A stretch of DNA of 53,121 nt from an uncultured Pelagibacteraceae bacterium (lineage in GTDB: Bacteria; Pseudomonadota; Alphaproteobacteria; Pelagibacterales; Pelagibacteraceae): the NCBI GenBank assembly GCA_902524235.1, contig CABZCF010000006.1:1-53121 (forward strand), written 5' to 3'. Shown here one piece after another: positions 18,977 through 27,398 of this stretch. The notes beneath the pieces were generated by a model that searched no databases, was not told the origin of the DNA, and saw only the letters and a list, made by a program, of their open reading frames with translations. Position numbers and translations under genes: made by a program. Each line of letters begins with the position of its first letter. Within the stretch, counting starts at the first letter, position 1.

Positions 18977-19470
18977 TAGTTTATATCCTTCTCGTCAGTA
19001 AGTTTGATTATTTCAGCGATATACTGCAAAATCATTAACCCTGCTCCAATCATCATTGATGAATATGGAATCCATAAAGGAGGATCCCAGACAGTTCCTG
19101 TTGAATAATTTTTTGTAAAAGCTTCCTCAACCATTAAAAAACCAAAATAAAATAAAATTAAAAAAAATAATAGACTTACTAAGGAAGTAAATATTTTAAG
19201 TCTTAAAATATTTTTTTTAGATAAAAAATCATATATCCATTCCATGCTAACATGTGCCTTTTCACTTAATACATACGCGCTACCTATAAAAGTTGAAGCA
19301 ACTAAAAGCATGGTTACTAATTCTGTTTGCCAAGTGATTGCTCTTTGAAAAAAATATCTTTCAAATACAAGTTCTACAATTACTAAAATTGATAAAAGCA
19401 AAGCTAAAACAGCAAAAGCTCCACATGCTTTTGCGACTAAATCACAAAATTTTAGATAATTTTTTTTCAT
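18976..19470 (-). CDS. dctQ: TRAP transporter small permease (DctQ)
   Basis: Small membrane subunit that pairs with DctM. 164 residues with four hydrophobic segments; RAITWQTELVTMLLVASTFIGSAYVL is the conserved DctQ second-helix region and the central Glu (WQTEL) is typical. Its ATG comes only a few bases after the T-run of a terminator-like hairpin, so its expression depends on read-through from dctP. No separate promoter was found. Confidence 0.93.
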   Translation of the reverse strand: MKKNYLKFCDLVAKACGAFAVLALLLSILVIVELVFERYFFQRAITWQTELVTMLLVASTFIGSAYVLSEKAHVSMEWIYDFLSKKNILRLKIFTSLVSLLFFLILFYFGFLMVEEAFTKNYSTGTVWDPPLWIPYSSMMIGAGLMILQYIAEIIKLTDEKDIN

Positions 19471-19506
19471 AAAAAAACCCCTATCTAATAAAATTAAATA
19501 GGGGTT
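19471..19506 (-). terminator. Intrinsic terminator or attenuator between dctP and dctQ
   Basis: On the minus strand AACCCCTAT (19506-19498) pairs perfectly with ATAGGGGTT (19484-19476) around a 13-nt AT-rich loop, followed by a run of seven T (19477-19471) directly before the dctQ start codon. Such a hairpin can end most transcripts after the binding-protein gene and protect its 3' end, letting dctP outnumber dctQM. Confidence 0.85.
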
Positions 19507-19520
19507 CTTTATATATTATT

Positions 19521-20531
19521 TTAATCTACTGCTAAAGCCATTTCCATTAGCTTGTCACCACCCGGAACTTTTTCAGCAAATGCTTTATGAGATGATTGTT
19601 TTGCAATTTCAACCCACGCAGCATGATCTTTGGCATCCATATATACTAATTTAACACCAGCAGCTTTATAAGCTTCCTCAAACTTTTTATCTAAGTTTTC
19701 AACTTGAGCTGTCATGTACTCTTCAGCAACTTTACCTGCTTTCATTAAAGCTTTTTGTTGCTTAGCATTTAATTTATCAAAACTCATTTTTGACATTAAA
19801 ATTGGCTCGTACATAAACCATAACCCAAATTTACCTGGAGGTGTTGCACATGTAACCTGTTCATAAATTTTGTAACTTACAAAACTACCAGAACTTGTAT
19901 TTGCACCAGTTAGTACTCCAGTTTGTAAACCTGTATAAATCTCAGATGAAGGCATACTTTGAATTCCAGCACCAGCTTGTTCTAACATTTGGTTAAAAGC
20001 TTTGCCTGCTGCTCTCATTACTTGACCTTTTGCATCACTTGGATTTTTAATACATTTTGTTTTTGATGCAAAACCACCACCTAACCATGCATCTGATAAT
20101 ACAACAACGCCAGCATCATTAATAATTTTTTTAATTTCAGTCATCATTGGACCTTTATTAAATCTTAATGCGTGATCGTGATTTTTTACCGTTCCTGGCA
20201 TTAGTGTTGCATCAAATTCTGGATGGAATTTAGATGCGTAAGCTAATGGAAAAGCAGAAATATCTAATTGACCTGTTGTCATTGGTTTCCACTGTTCTTT
20301 TGGTTTATATAATGATTTAGCTGGATAGATTCTTATATCTATACCAACATTTGCCTTTTTCATTTCATCAGCAATTATTTGAACCATCTCGTGTCTCGGA
20401 TCGAATGAACCATCAGCTCTAGGCGTACCTGGCCATTGGTGACTAGCTTTTAAAGTAACTGCATTTGCAGATACTATTGTGGTTAAAAGAAATACTAACG
20501 AAGTGAAATATAATGATATTTTTCTAAACAT
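19521..20531 (-). CDS. dctP: TRAP transporter substrate-binding protein (DctP)
   Basis: Periplasmic receptor of the TRAP system. A signal peptide ends at SANA-VTLKAS (about residue 24). The DctP fold is shown by MRAAGKAFNQMLEQAGA, with its conserved Arg that usually binds a substrate carboxylate, followed by MPSSEIYTGLQTGVLTGA. Length 336 is normal. An AGAAGG ribosome site precedes the ATG. Residues KTKCIKNPSDAKGQV and CATPPGKFG contain a Cys pair that could form a disulfide. It heads the dctPQM-dusA-permease transcript. Ligand is probably an organic acid, not identified. Confidence 0.94.
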   Translation of the reverse strand: MFRKISLYFTSLVFLLTTIVSANAVTLKASHQWPGTPRADGSFDPRHEMVQIIADEMKKANVGIDIRIYPAKSLYKPKEQWKPMTTGQLDISAFPLAYASKFHPEFDATLMPGTVKNHDHALRFNKGPMMTEIKKIINDAGVVVLSDAWLGGGFASKTKCIKNPSDAKGQVMRAAGKAFNQMLEQAGAGIQSMPSSEIYTGLQTGVLTGANTSSGSFVSYKIYEQVTCATPPGKFGLWFMYEPILMSKMSFDKLNAKQQKALMKAGKVAEEYMTAQVENLDKKFEEAYKAAGVKLVYMDAKDHAAWVEIAKQSSHKAFAEKVPGGDKLMEMALAVD

Positions 20532-20563
20532 TTTTTTCCTTCTGTAGTTATTAAAAAAAGTGT

Positions 20564-20592
20564 ATTAAAGATAACTTAGGCTCAAGAGTCAA
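20564..20592 (-). promoter_or_regulatory. Putative sigma-70 promoter of dctP
   Basis: On the minus strand TTGACT at 20592-20587 (5 of 6 to the -35 box) is followed, after a 17-nt spacer, by TTTAAT at 20569-20564 (5 of 6 to the -10 box). It lies 33 nt before the dctP ATG. Its -35 end reaches to within 2 bp of the alternative TTG start of the divergent CoA-transferase gene. Inferred from sequence only. Confidence 0.5.
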
Positions 20593-20620
20593 GTTGCCTA
20601 AAAGTACAAAAAAATTGCAT

Positions 20621-21763
20621 ATGAATGGTCCTTTAAAAGATTTATTAGTTGTAGACTTAACAAGAGTATTGGTTGGTCCCTATTGCACAATGATATTGTC
20701 CGATTTAGGGGCAAGAGTAATTAAAATAGAGGCTCCAGAAATAGGAGACGATTCAAGAAAGTTTGGACCTTTTGTAAATGATTACTCTGCATATTTTATG
20801 TCTTTGAATAGAGGTAAAGAGAGCATTGCTTTAAATTTAAAAAACGAAGATGATAAAAAAATATTCGAAAAAATTTTAGCCAAAGCTGACATTCTTGTTG
20901 AAAATTTTAAGCCTGGAACTTTAGAGAAATGGGGTTTTGGATGGAAACAAGTTTCAAAAAAATATCCTAAATTAATTTACGCTTCTGCATCAGGTTTTGG
21001 ACAAACAGGTCCATTAAAAGAGTTACCAGCATATGACATGGTCGTACAAGGTATGGGTGGATTAATGAGCGTTACAGGCCAACCTAATTCAGAACCAACA
21101 AGAGTAGGGACATCAATTGGTGACATTACTGCAGGATTATTTACAGCTATTGGAATAAATGCTGCTTTATATGATAGACAAAAAACAGGTAAGGGGATGT
21201 ACATAGACGTATCTATGTTAGATTGTCAAATTGCAATCCTTGAAAACGCAATTGCAAGATATTTATCTAAAAATGAAATTCCTAAACCAATGGGATCACG
21301 TCATCCATCGATAGCTCCATTTGAGGCTTTTAAGACAAAAGATAGTTACATAATAATTGCTGCAGGTAACGATAAATTATTTGAAAATTTATGTAATGCT
21401 TTAGATCTCAAAGATTTAATAATGGATGAAAAATACAAATCAAATTCATCGAGGAGTGAAAACATGAATGAATTAAAAAAAATTCTAGAACAAAAACTGA
21501 TTAATAAAACCACAAATGAATGGGTAAAAAATTTAGAAAGTTTGAAAATTCCATGCGGTCCAATTTTTAATATAAAAGAAGCAGTTGAAAATCCTCAGGT
21601 AGAGGCGAGAAATATGATCGTTAAAGCTTATCATAAAGTTATTGGAGATTTTAAACTTGCTGGTAATCCAATCAAAATGTCCACATATAAAGATGAAAAA
21701 ACTCGTGGGGACATTCCAGATTTAGACGAGCACAGGGAAAAAATCATCAAAGAATTTAATTAA
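20621..21763 (+). CDS. CaiB/BaiF-family (class III) CoA-transferase
   Basis: Moves CoA between organic acids. Family motifs: MNGPLKDLLVVDLTRVLVGPYCTM at the N-terminus, the nucleotide-contact region MSLNRGKESIALNLK, and the catalytic-Asp region YDMVVQGMGGLMSVTG. About 380 residues. The frame can be extended to a TTG at 20594, but ATG at 20621 directly precedes the family start and avoids the dctP promoter, so it is preferred. It is divergent from dctPQM, which suggests a shared organic-acid pathway. Its 3' end overlaps convergent cmk by 8 nt. Substrate pair unknown. Confidence 0.9.
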   Translation: MNGPLKDLLVVDLTRVLVGPYCTMILSDLGARVIKIEAPEIGDDSRKFGPFVNDYSAYFMSLNRGKESIALNLKNEDDKKIFEKILAKADILVENFKPGTLEKWGFGWKQVSKKYPKLIYASASGFGQTGPLKELPAYDMVVQGMGGLMSVTGQPNSEPTRVGTSIGDITAGLFTAIGINAALYDRQKTGKGMYIDVSMLDCQIAILENAIARYLSKNEIPKPMGSRHPSIAPFEAFKTKDSYIIIAAGNDKLFENLCNALDLKDLIMDEKYKSNSSRSENMNELKKILEQKLINKTTNEWVKNLESLKIPCGPIFNIKEAVENPQVEARNMIVKAYHKVIGDFKLAGNPIKMSTYKDEKTRGDIPDLDEHREKIIKEFN

Positions 21764-22388
21764 TTTTTTTTTCAATAGCATCTGACATTTTCTTTATCAT
21801 CATCTTTTTATTTAAAATGTCTGTTCTTATCAAAATTGCATCTTTAGCTTTTTTTAGTGGACTATGCTTTCTTTTTTTATCCATTGAGGTACGTTTACTT
21901 AAAGATTTACTAACTTCTTTTAATGGTATTTTTTTTTTTAAATCAACCCATCTCCTATAGCTTGCTTTTTTAAGACTACATTTAAAGTAAAATGCAATAT
22001 CATATTTAGGATTTTTTTTTAATATTGTGGATGCAATGTCCCTACCCTCAACACAAATTTTTTTGTTATTTTTAATTAATTTTTTTTGTGTTTTCTTCAT
22101 AATTAATCTAACATTTTTAATTTTAGCTAATGGACCTACATGTTCATCTATTTTTTGTGTATGAAGATTTAGTTTTGATATATTTTTATAATTAATATTC
22201 TTAAATTTTTTATTTAAAAAAATAATTAAATTTTTAGGTTTGTTCTCAATAATCAATTTACTCGCATATCTATAAAGTAATCCAGAATTAATAAGTAATA
22301 ATTTATATTTTTTTGATATTAATTTTGCTCCAGTGCTTTTTCCACTAGCCGCTTCACCGTCACATGCGATAATTAATGATTTTTCCAT
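21756..22388 (-). CDS. cmk: Cytidylate kinase, divergent
   Basis: Phosphorylates CMP/dCMP. P-loop GEAASGKST near residue 12 (the family usually has DGPAASGKGT, so Pro is replaced by Glu), the nucleotide-binding LLYRYASK segment, and VEGRDIAST (usually GRDIGTV). Arg in RRWVDL matches the lid region. The 210 residues are slightly short and unusually Lys-rich. GMP kinase, the classic neighbour of rpoZ, was considered, but the GRDI motif and YRYAS segment favour CMP kinase. It lies 60 nt after rpoZ. Confidence 0.85.
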   Translation of the reverse strand: MEKSLIIACDGEAASGKSTGAKLISKKYKLLLINSGLLYRYASKLIIENKPKNLIIFLNKKFKNINYKNISKLNLHTQKIDEHVGPLAKIKNVRLIMKKTQKKLIKNNKKICVEGRDIASTILKKNPKYDIAFYFKCSLKKASYRRWVDLKKKIPLKEVSKSLSKRTSMDKKRKHSPLKKAKDAILIRTDILNKKMMIKKMSDAIEKKIN

Positions 22389-22448
22389 AAACTATGAATG
22401 AATTTATTATAATTTATTAAGAAATTTTTTAAAAGAAATATAAATAAA

Positions 22449-22970
22449 TTATTGATCGTTTGTATCGGAAGCATCTGATGCTTCGGTAGTCTCTTGATCT
22501 TTTAATTCATCAATTGAGACTTCGTCTTCTCCGCTCTCTTCGCTAGGAATTTCTTGTGAAACTTGATCTGTTGAATTTTGTAATTCGTTTAAATCATCTT
22601 TAGATACTTGTATTTTCTCCGGTATTTTTCTTGCTCTTTTAGATGGCAGTATAGGAACACCACTTTTTGAAATTTCACCTTTATATAGATTTTCAAAATC
22701 ATCACCTACTTCCTCATCCTCTTCAGATGTCTCATCAACTTGTTCCACATGTTTTCTTAATTTATAAACTGCACTATCAGTTAAATCTGAAACTTTAACG
22801 TTTTCATTAGCGATTTCTCTAAGCGCTATAACAGTATTTTTGTCATTATCTTTATCAACAGTTGCTTCTAGACCTGAATTTAGTTGCGTTGCTCTTTCTT
22901 TGGCAACGAGCACTAACTCATAAGGACTATCAACTTTATCGATGCAATCTTCTACTGTTACTCTAGCCAT
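22449..22970 (-). CDS. rpoZ: RNA polymerase omega subunit with long acidic C-terminal extension
   Basis: Promotes assembly of RNA polymerase around beta-prime. The first 65 or so residues are plainly omega: [27 protein letters not shown] and the invariant [13 protein letters not shown]. Typical omega proteins have about 70-130 residues; this one has 173. From about residue 80 the chain is low-complexity and rich in Glu, Asp, Ser and Thr, with a short basic patch [10 protein letters not shown] in the middle. The tail is probably disordered. Its role is unknown. Confidence 0.93.
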   Translation of the reverse strand: MARVTVEDCIDKVDSPYELVLVAKERATQLNSGLEATVDKDNDKNTVIALREIANENVKVSDLTDSAVYKLRKHVEQVDETSEEDEEVGDDFENLYKGEISKSGVPILPSKRARKIPEKIQVSKDDLNELQNSTDQVSQEIPSEESGEDEVSIDELKDQETTEASDASDTNDQ

Positions 22971-23008
22971 GCGAGGTATTTATACTTGGTAGAGGAATAA
23001 ATCAAGTT

Positions 23009-24220
23009 TTAATTAGATAATTCAGGACTTAGTTTTCCTCTTATAAAAAATAAAGAAATAAGGGAAATCGATATGTATATTGCTGATATCATCGCTATTT
23101 GTTCTATAGAAAAACCCCTATCTATTAAATAACCAAACAAAGCAGTTCCAAATGCGGTTGCAAATACCATCAACGCAGTTGTCAGGGCTTTTATTGATCC
23201 AATATACTTTACACCATAAATTTCTGCCCATGTTGAAGACCCTAGTACGTTTGCAAATCCATTAGATATTCCAATTAATCCAAGAAAAACAAAAGCTGTA
23301 AAAGACTGATCAAAATAAATGATTATAATGACTGAAATCAATAAAGGTATATTCATATAAACAATTAATTTTCTGCTAGTAAATTTATCTATTAAAATTC
23401 CAGATATGATTAAAGTTATAACAGACAAAATTGAGTAAGCCATAAAGGATTGTGCAATTATATAAGGTCCCCAATTTTTTGAGCTTAAAATAAATGATTG
23501 ATAAACGAAAGTTCCAGTTGCTATCCAAGGCATAGCCAACATGTTTGCACAAATAATATAAAATCTATAATCTTTTAAAACATCAATTCTTTTCCAATTT
23601 TTAATATTTTTTTCTTTTTGTTTCCCTGTTCCATCTGTTTCTCTAGACTCGAAATTGAGATTCTTTACCAAAAAATAAGGAGCTAAAGGCAAAATTAGTA
23701 AAACTATTAGAGAAATAGATTTCCATATAGTTTTCCAATCATAAATTGATAAAAGATAAATAATTAATACAGGTAAAATAAATTCAGCTGAAGACAAACC
23801 AAACCAACTGGTACTTAAAGCTTTCCCACGAGATTTTGTAAAATATCTCGATACAGTAGTCGTTGCTGTGTGAGACATCATGCCTTGGCCAGAAAATCTC
23901 ATTAAGAATATAGCTAGGAATAATAATAAAGTTGATGATATGGTTGAAAAGAAAAAACTAGAAAAAGATAACAATAAAATTACAAAAAATGCAAATTTAG
24001 ATATATTTATATCATCTATTTTTTTTCCAAACCAAATTAAAACAAAACCACTAAGCAAGGTTGCTGAAGCATAAATTGAACCAAATTGTCCATGTGTAAT
24101 TGATAATTCGTTTCTTATACTAGTATTAAATAACCCTAAAAAAAAACTCTGTCCAAAACTTGAAAAAAATGTAAATATAAAACCAAATAAAATTACTTTT
24201 AAACTTAAATTTTTAAACAT
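23009..24220 (-). CDS. Major facilitator superfamily transporter
   Basis: 403 residues with about twelve hydrophobic segments and a central hydrophilic loop (NFESRETDGTGKQKEKN). Motif FGKKIDDINISK in the loop between helices 2 and 3 resembles MFS motif A, and RFSGQGMMSHTATTTVSRYF suggests the oxalate/formate-antiporter-like (OFA) or related carboxylate subgroup. Its start codon lies only 5 bp from the start of the divergent dehydrogenase gene, so the two promoters must overlap coding sequence. Substrate unknown. Confidence 0.85.
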   Translation of the reverse strand: MFKNLSLKVILFGFIFTFFSSFGQSFFLGLFNTSIRNELSITHGQFGSIYASATLLSGFVLIWFGKKIDDINISKFAFFVILLLSFSSFFFSTISSTLLLFLAIFLMRFSGQGMMSHTATTTVSRYFTKSRGKALSTSWFGLSSAEFILPVLIIYLLSIYDWKTIWKSISLIVLLILPLAPYFLVKNLNFESRETDGTGKQKEKNIKNWKRIDVLKDYRFYIICANMLAMPWIATGTFVYQSFILSSKNWGPYIIAQSFMAYSILSVITLIISGILIDKFTSRKLIVYMNIPLLISVIIIIYFDQSFTAFVFLGLIGISNGFANVLGSSTWAEIYGVKYIGSIKALTTALMVFATAFGTALFGYLIDRGFSIEQIAMISAIYISISLISLFFIRGKLSPELSN

Positions 24221-24225
24221 AATAA

Positions 24226-25095
24226 ATGACTTGTAACGTAGCTTTCATTGGTCTTGGTGTCATGGGATATCCGATGGCTGGTTATATATCAAAAGGTGGA
24301 CATAATGTAACTGTTTTTAATAGAACAAAATCAAAAGCAGAAAAATGGATTGGTGAATATAAAGGTAAATTGGCTAATACTCCTGAAGAGGCAGCAAAAG
24401 ATGCTGAGTATATATTTACCTGTGTTGGAAATGATAACGATTTAAAAGAAGTGACCTTTGGTGATAAAGGAGCATTTAAAAGTATTAAAAAAGGATCAGT
24501 TTATGTTGATAATACAACTGCGTCTGCAAAAATAGCTAAAGAAATTTATAACTATGCAAAAAAAAATGGTTTTGGTTCTTTAGATGCTCCTGTTTCAGGT
24601 GGACAAGCTGGAGCAGAAAATGGTGCCCTTACTGTAATGATAGGAGGGGATCAAGCTGACTTTGACAAAGCTAAAGACAAAATTGAGTGTTACAGTAAGA
24701 AAATGAAACTATTGGGTGGACCGGGAAATGGACAACTAGCAAAAATGGTAAATCAAATATGTATTGCTGGTTTAGTGCAAGGATTATCAGAAGGTATTAA
24801 TTTTGGTATGAAAGCTGGTTTAAATATGGAAGATGTAATCGAAGTTATTTCTAAAGGTGCAGCTCAATCTTGGCAAATGGAAAACAGATACAAGACTATG
24901 ATAGATGACAAATTTGATTTTGGTTTTGCAGTAGATTGGATGAGAAAAGATCTTAAAATTGCAATGGACGAAGCTAAAAATAATGGTTCATTGTTGCCTG
25001 TAACAGAACTTGTAGATAAATATTACTCAGAAGTACAGGATATGGGTGGAAACAGATTAGATACCTCTAGCTTAATCAAGAGATTTAGGAAGTAA
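24226..25095 (+). CDS. NAD-dependent beta-hydroxyacid dehydrogenase (3-hydroxyisobutyrate/tartronate-semialdehyde type)
   Basis: Oxidises or reduces a short beta-hydroxyacid. Rossmann fold with GLGVMG at 9-14, substrate loop PVSGGQAGAE at 122-131 and catalytic Lys173 in GQLAKMVNQ, all in family positions. Length 289 is normal. Candidates are 3-hydroxyisobutyrate dehydrogenase, GarR/GlxR and 3-hydroxypropionate-type enzymes; sequence alone does not separate them. It is followed after 6 nt by a PNPOx-like gene and then a carbonic-anhydrase-like gene. Confidence 0.9.
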   Translation: MTCNVAFIGLGVMGYPMAGYISKGGHNVTVFNRTKSKAEKWIGEYKGKLANTPEEAAKDAEYIFTCVGNDNDLKEVTFGDKGAFKSIKKGSVYVDNTTASAKIAKEIYNYAKKNGFGSLDAPVSGGQAGAENGALTVMIGGDQADFDKAKDKIECYSKKMKLLGGPGNGQLAKMVNQICIAGLVQGLSEGINFGMKAGLNMEDVIEVISKGAAQSWQMENRYKTMIDDKFDFGFAVDWMRKDLKIAMDEAKNNGSLLPVTELVDKYYSEVQDMGGNRLDTSSLIKRFRK

Positions 25096-25101
25096 TATTG
25101 T

Positions 25102-25701
25102 ATGCAGCCAGCATACTATGAAGATTTAAAAGAAATTCAAAATAAGTACTGGTCAATGCTTGATGACGCTGTAAAGAATAGAAATTCACCCTTTAGAATT
25201 CCAGTATTTATTTGTTCCGACCAAAACGAAATTGATGGTAGAATAGTTGTGTTAAGAAAATCAGATAGAGGTAATAATCTTTTACAATTTCATACTGATT
25301 TAAGATCTTCCAAAATAAATATTTTAAATAAAAACAAAAATGCATCACTAGTTTTTTATGATAAAGAAGAAAAAATTCAATTGCGAGTAAAAGTAGAATG
25401 CATAATTAATAATAAAAATTCTATAACTGAGGAGTCTTGGAAAAAAACACAACATATAAGTAGAAGGTGTTATTTAACTGATGACCCGCCTGGAACAATT
25501 TCAAATAATCCAACCTCAGGAATGATTTCAAAATTAGAAGATTTTGATTACACGATGGAACAGAGTGAAGAAGGTTATAAAAATTTTACAGTTATTCAAT
25601 GTAAGGTTAAATCTGTTGAATGGCTTTATTTAGCAGCAAAAGGACATAGAAGAGCTAAGTTTGATTTTGAAAATAAAAAGGAAAGTTGGTTAGTTCCATA
25701 A
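25102..25701 (+). CDS. Pyridoxamine 5'-phosphate oxidase-like flavin-binding protein
   Basis: Split-barrel flavoprotein of 199 residues. The segment GRIVVLRKSDRGNNLLQFHTDLRSSKI resembles the FMN-phosphate contacts of the PNPOx family, and the C-terminal VEWLYLAAKGHRRAKF matches the end of PdxH-like proteins. It is not a canonical PdxH: the family hallmark order is loose and the start is short. Possible roles are an FMN oxidase or a general-stress flavoprotein. It sits between the dehydrogenase (6 nt) and the CA-like gene (TAATG overlap), a likely operon. Confidence 0.8.
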   Translation: MQPAYYEDLKEIQNKYWSMLDDAVKNRNSPFRIPVFICSDQNEIDGRIVVLRKSDRGNNLLQFHTDLRSSKINILNKNKNASLVFYDKEEKIQLRVKVECIINNKNSITEESWKKTQHISRRCYLTDDPPGTISNNPTSGMISKLEDFDYTMEQSEEGYKNFTVIQCKVKSVEWLYLAAKGHRRAKFDFENKKESWLVP

Positions 25702-26087
25702 TGAAAAAGTATGAAGCAATGGTTCTGTCATGTATAGACCCTAGATTTCAATCTAAAGTTTATAAATATCTTGAATCTGAAAAACTTACTGGCAAATATA
25801 GTTCTTTCGCAATCGCAGGTGCTGCAATTGGTGTAACGCATAAAAGATTTAAAAAATGGCATTCAACCTTTTGGGACAATTTAGGGATATCAATCAAATT
25901 ACATAAAATAAATAAACTTATAGTAATTAATCACAAAGACTGTGGAGCCGCTAAAATTACTTTTAAAGGGAGGAATTTTAATTCAAAAATTGAAAATGAA
26001 GTTCATCAAAAATCTTTTTTTGATATTAAAAAAGATTTGAAAAAAAGATTTCCTGATTTAGAGGTAAAATTCAAAATTTTGTCTTAA
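25701..26087 (+). CDS. Small beta-carbonic-anhydrase-like protein
   Basis: 128 residues from the ATG at 25701, which shares bases with the previous stop (TAATG); a longer frame from 25686 is possible but adds nothing recognisable. The motif pair of beta-carbonic anhydrases is present: Cys11-Ile-Asp13-Pro-Arg15 and His78-Lys-Asp-Cys81 followed by GAA. These would supply the Cys2His zinc site and the Asp-Arg dyad. True beta enzymes have about 200 residues; this one lacks N-terminal helices and the C-terminal strand extension. CO2 hydration is possible but unproven; some short relatives hydrolyse other substrates such as CS2. Confidence 0.7.
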   Translation: MKKYEAMVLSCIDPRFQSKVYKYLESEKLTGKYSSFAIAGAAIGVTHKRFKKWHSTFWDNLGISIKLHKINKLIVINHKDCGAAKITFKGRNFNSKIENEVHQKSFFDIKKDLKKRFPDLEVKFKILS

Positions 26088-26092
26088 AGCAT

Positions 26093-27325
26093 TTAATTAA
26101 AACTTATAAAATCTTTAAAATTCAAATAATTATTAACTGATTTACTATAAATAGGCATTCTAGCTTGTACTGCAGATGTAGTTTTAATTAATGTTTTGTT
26201 GTTATAATAATATTTTAAACAATTTTCATCCCATTCTAAATTACATTTCTTTATTAACTCTTTAATTTCATTTTCACTGTTATTAATTAATCTTTCATAT
26301 CTAATATCGTAAATAAAATTACCACACTCTTTCTTCCAAAATTTAATTATATTTTTGTATAAATCATAGTATTTAGAGATATGGTCAGGGATAAATGACC
26401 AATTCATATTTTTTGAATTAAAATTATTTTTATAAATTGAAAAACATGTGTCAGCTCGATCTCTTTCACAATGTATCACTATTGAATTTGGTAGAAATAA
26501 TTTAATAATGCCAATCCATTTAAAGTTTTCATTTGCTTTATCAGTCAAATTAGGCTCTGTGATATTTAAATTTGAAGCAAATTCACTATAAGCTTTTTCA
26601 ATAATATTATTTTTACTTTTAATTTTTTCTAATATTTTTAAGTAATCTAGTTCTAAATTGGTTAAAAAATTTTTTCTAATAGCTGACAATAGAATATTTA
26701 ATTCATTAGCTCCATAGACATCTTTATGCTTTGATACTATCTGTTCAACTAATGTTGTGCCTGATCTTTGCATTCCACATATAAAAATAATTTTTTTTTT
26801 ACTGATAATATTTAGAGGTTTTGTACTAAAATTAATTTTTTTGTACGTATCTAGTATTTGAAAAAAATGTTTTTTTAAATTTTCAATGTTAGAACCATTG
26901 ATTTTATATTTAATATTATTAGCGTTTTTGTAATGATTAAACGATTTTTTATACTCTCCTTTGTCCTCATAAGCTTTTCCTAATGCGAAATCTAAATCAA
27001 TTAATTTAATTTGATTAATTTTTTTTGATTTAAATAATTTTAACATTCTATCTAGATGATCATTCTCATTATTATAATTTATTAAAGTACTTAACATTCT
27101 GTGTGCTTTTGTATTTTCAGGCTCAATGTTAATCACTTTATAAAAATAATCTGTAGCACTTACATGATTGCCAATTGATCGCTCTAGCGTTGCAATGTCA
27201 TATAAAATTTTTGTATTATTTGGAGATAACTTAATTGCCTTTTTATAAAAGACGAGTGCATTTTCAAAATCATTTATATCTTTGCATTTATTAGCTTCAA
27301 CTATTATTGATTTAATTTCATCCAT
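26093..27325 (-). CDS. TPR-sulfotransferase fusion protein
   Basis: 410 residues. The first 145 or so form about three to four tetratricopeptide units (for example ALVFYKKAIKLSPNNTKILYDIATLERSIG). From about residue 175 a sulfotransferase domain begins; the PAPS 5'-phosphosulfate loop is GMQRSGTT at 184-191, and the 3'-phosphate region is probably VIHCERDRADTCFSIYK. It likely transfers sulfate from PAPS to a glycan or protein recognised by the TPR part. No signal peptide is seen, so it acts in the cytosol. It ends 5 nt from the convergent CA-like gene. Confidence 0.85.
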   Translation of the reverse strand: MDEIKSIIVEANKCKDINDFENALVFYKKAIKLSPNNTKILYDIATLERSIGNHVSATDYFYKVINIEPENTKAHRMLSTLINYNNENDHLDRMLKLFKSKKINQIKLIDLDFALGKAYEDKGEYKKSFNHYKNANNIKYKINGSNIENLKKHFFQILDTYKKINFSTKPLNIISKKKIIFICGMQRSGTTLVEQIVSKHKDVYGANELNILLSAIRKNFLTNLELDYLKILEKIKSKNNIIEKAYSEFASNLNITEPNLTDKANENFKWIGIIKLFLPNSIVIHCERDRADTCFSIYKNNFNSKNMNWSFIPDHISKYYDLYKNIIKFWKKECGNFIYDIRYERLINNSENEIKELIKKCNLEWDENCLKYYYNNKTLIKTTSAVQARMPIYSKSVNNYLNFKDFISFN

Positions 27326-27398
27326 ATAGGAAATTCCGCATCTTAAGTATATGCTAATTAAAAAAAATGAGGTCTGCGTATATTGAATAACTAATATT

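Noticed and set aside
20594..20620. TTG start for the CoA-transferase
   Set aside because: It adds nine residues outside the family and lies next to the predicted dctP promoter; ATG 20621 is favoured, though not proven.
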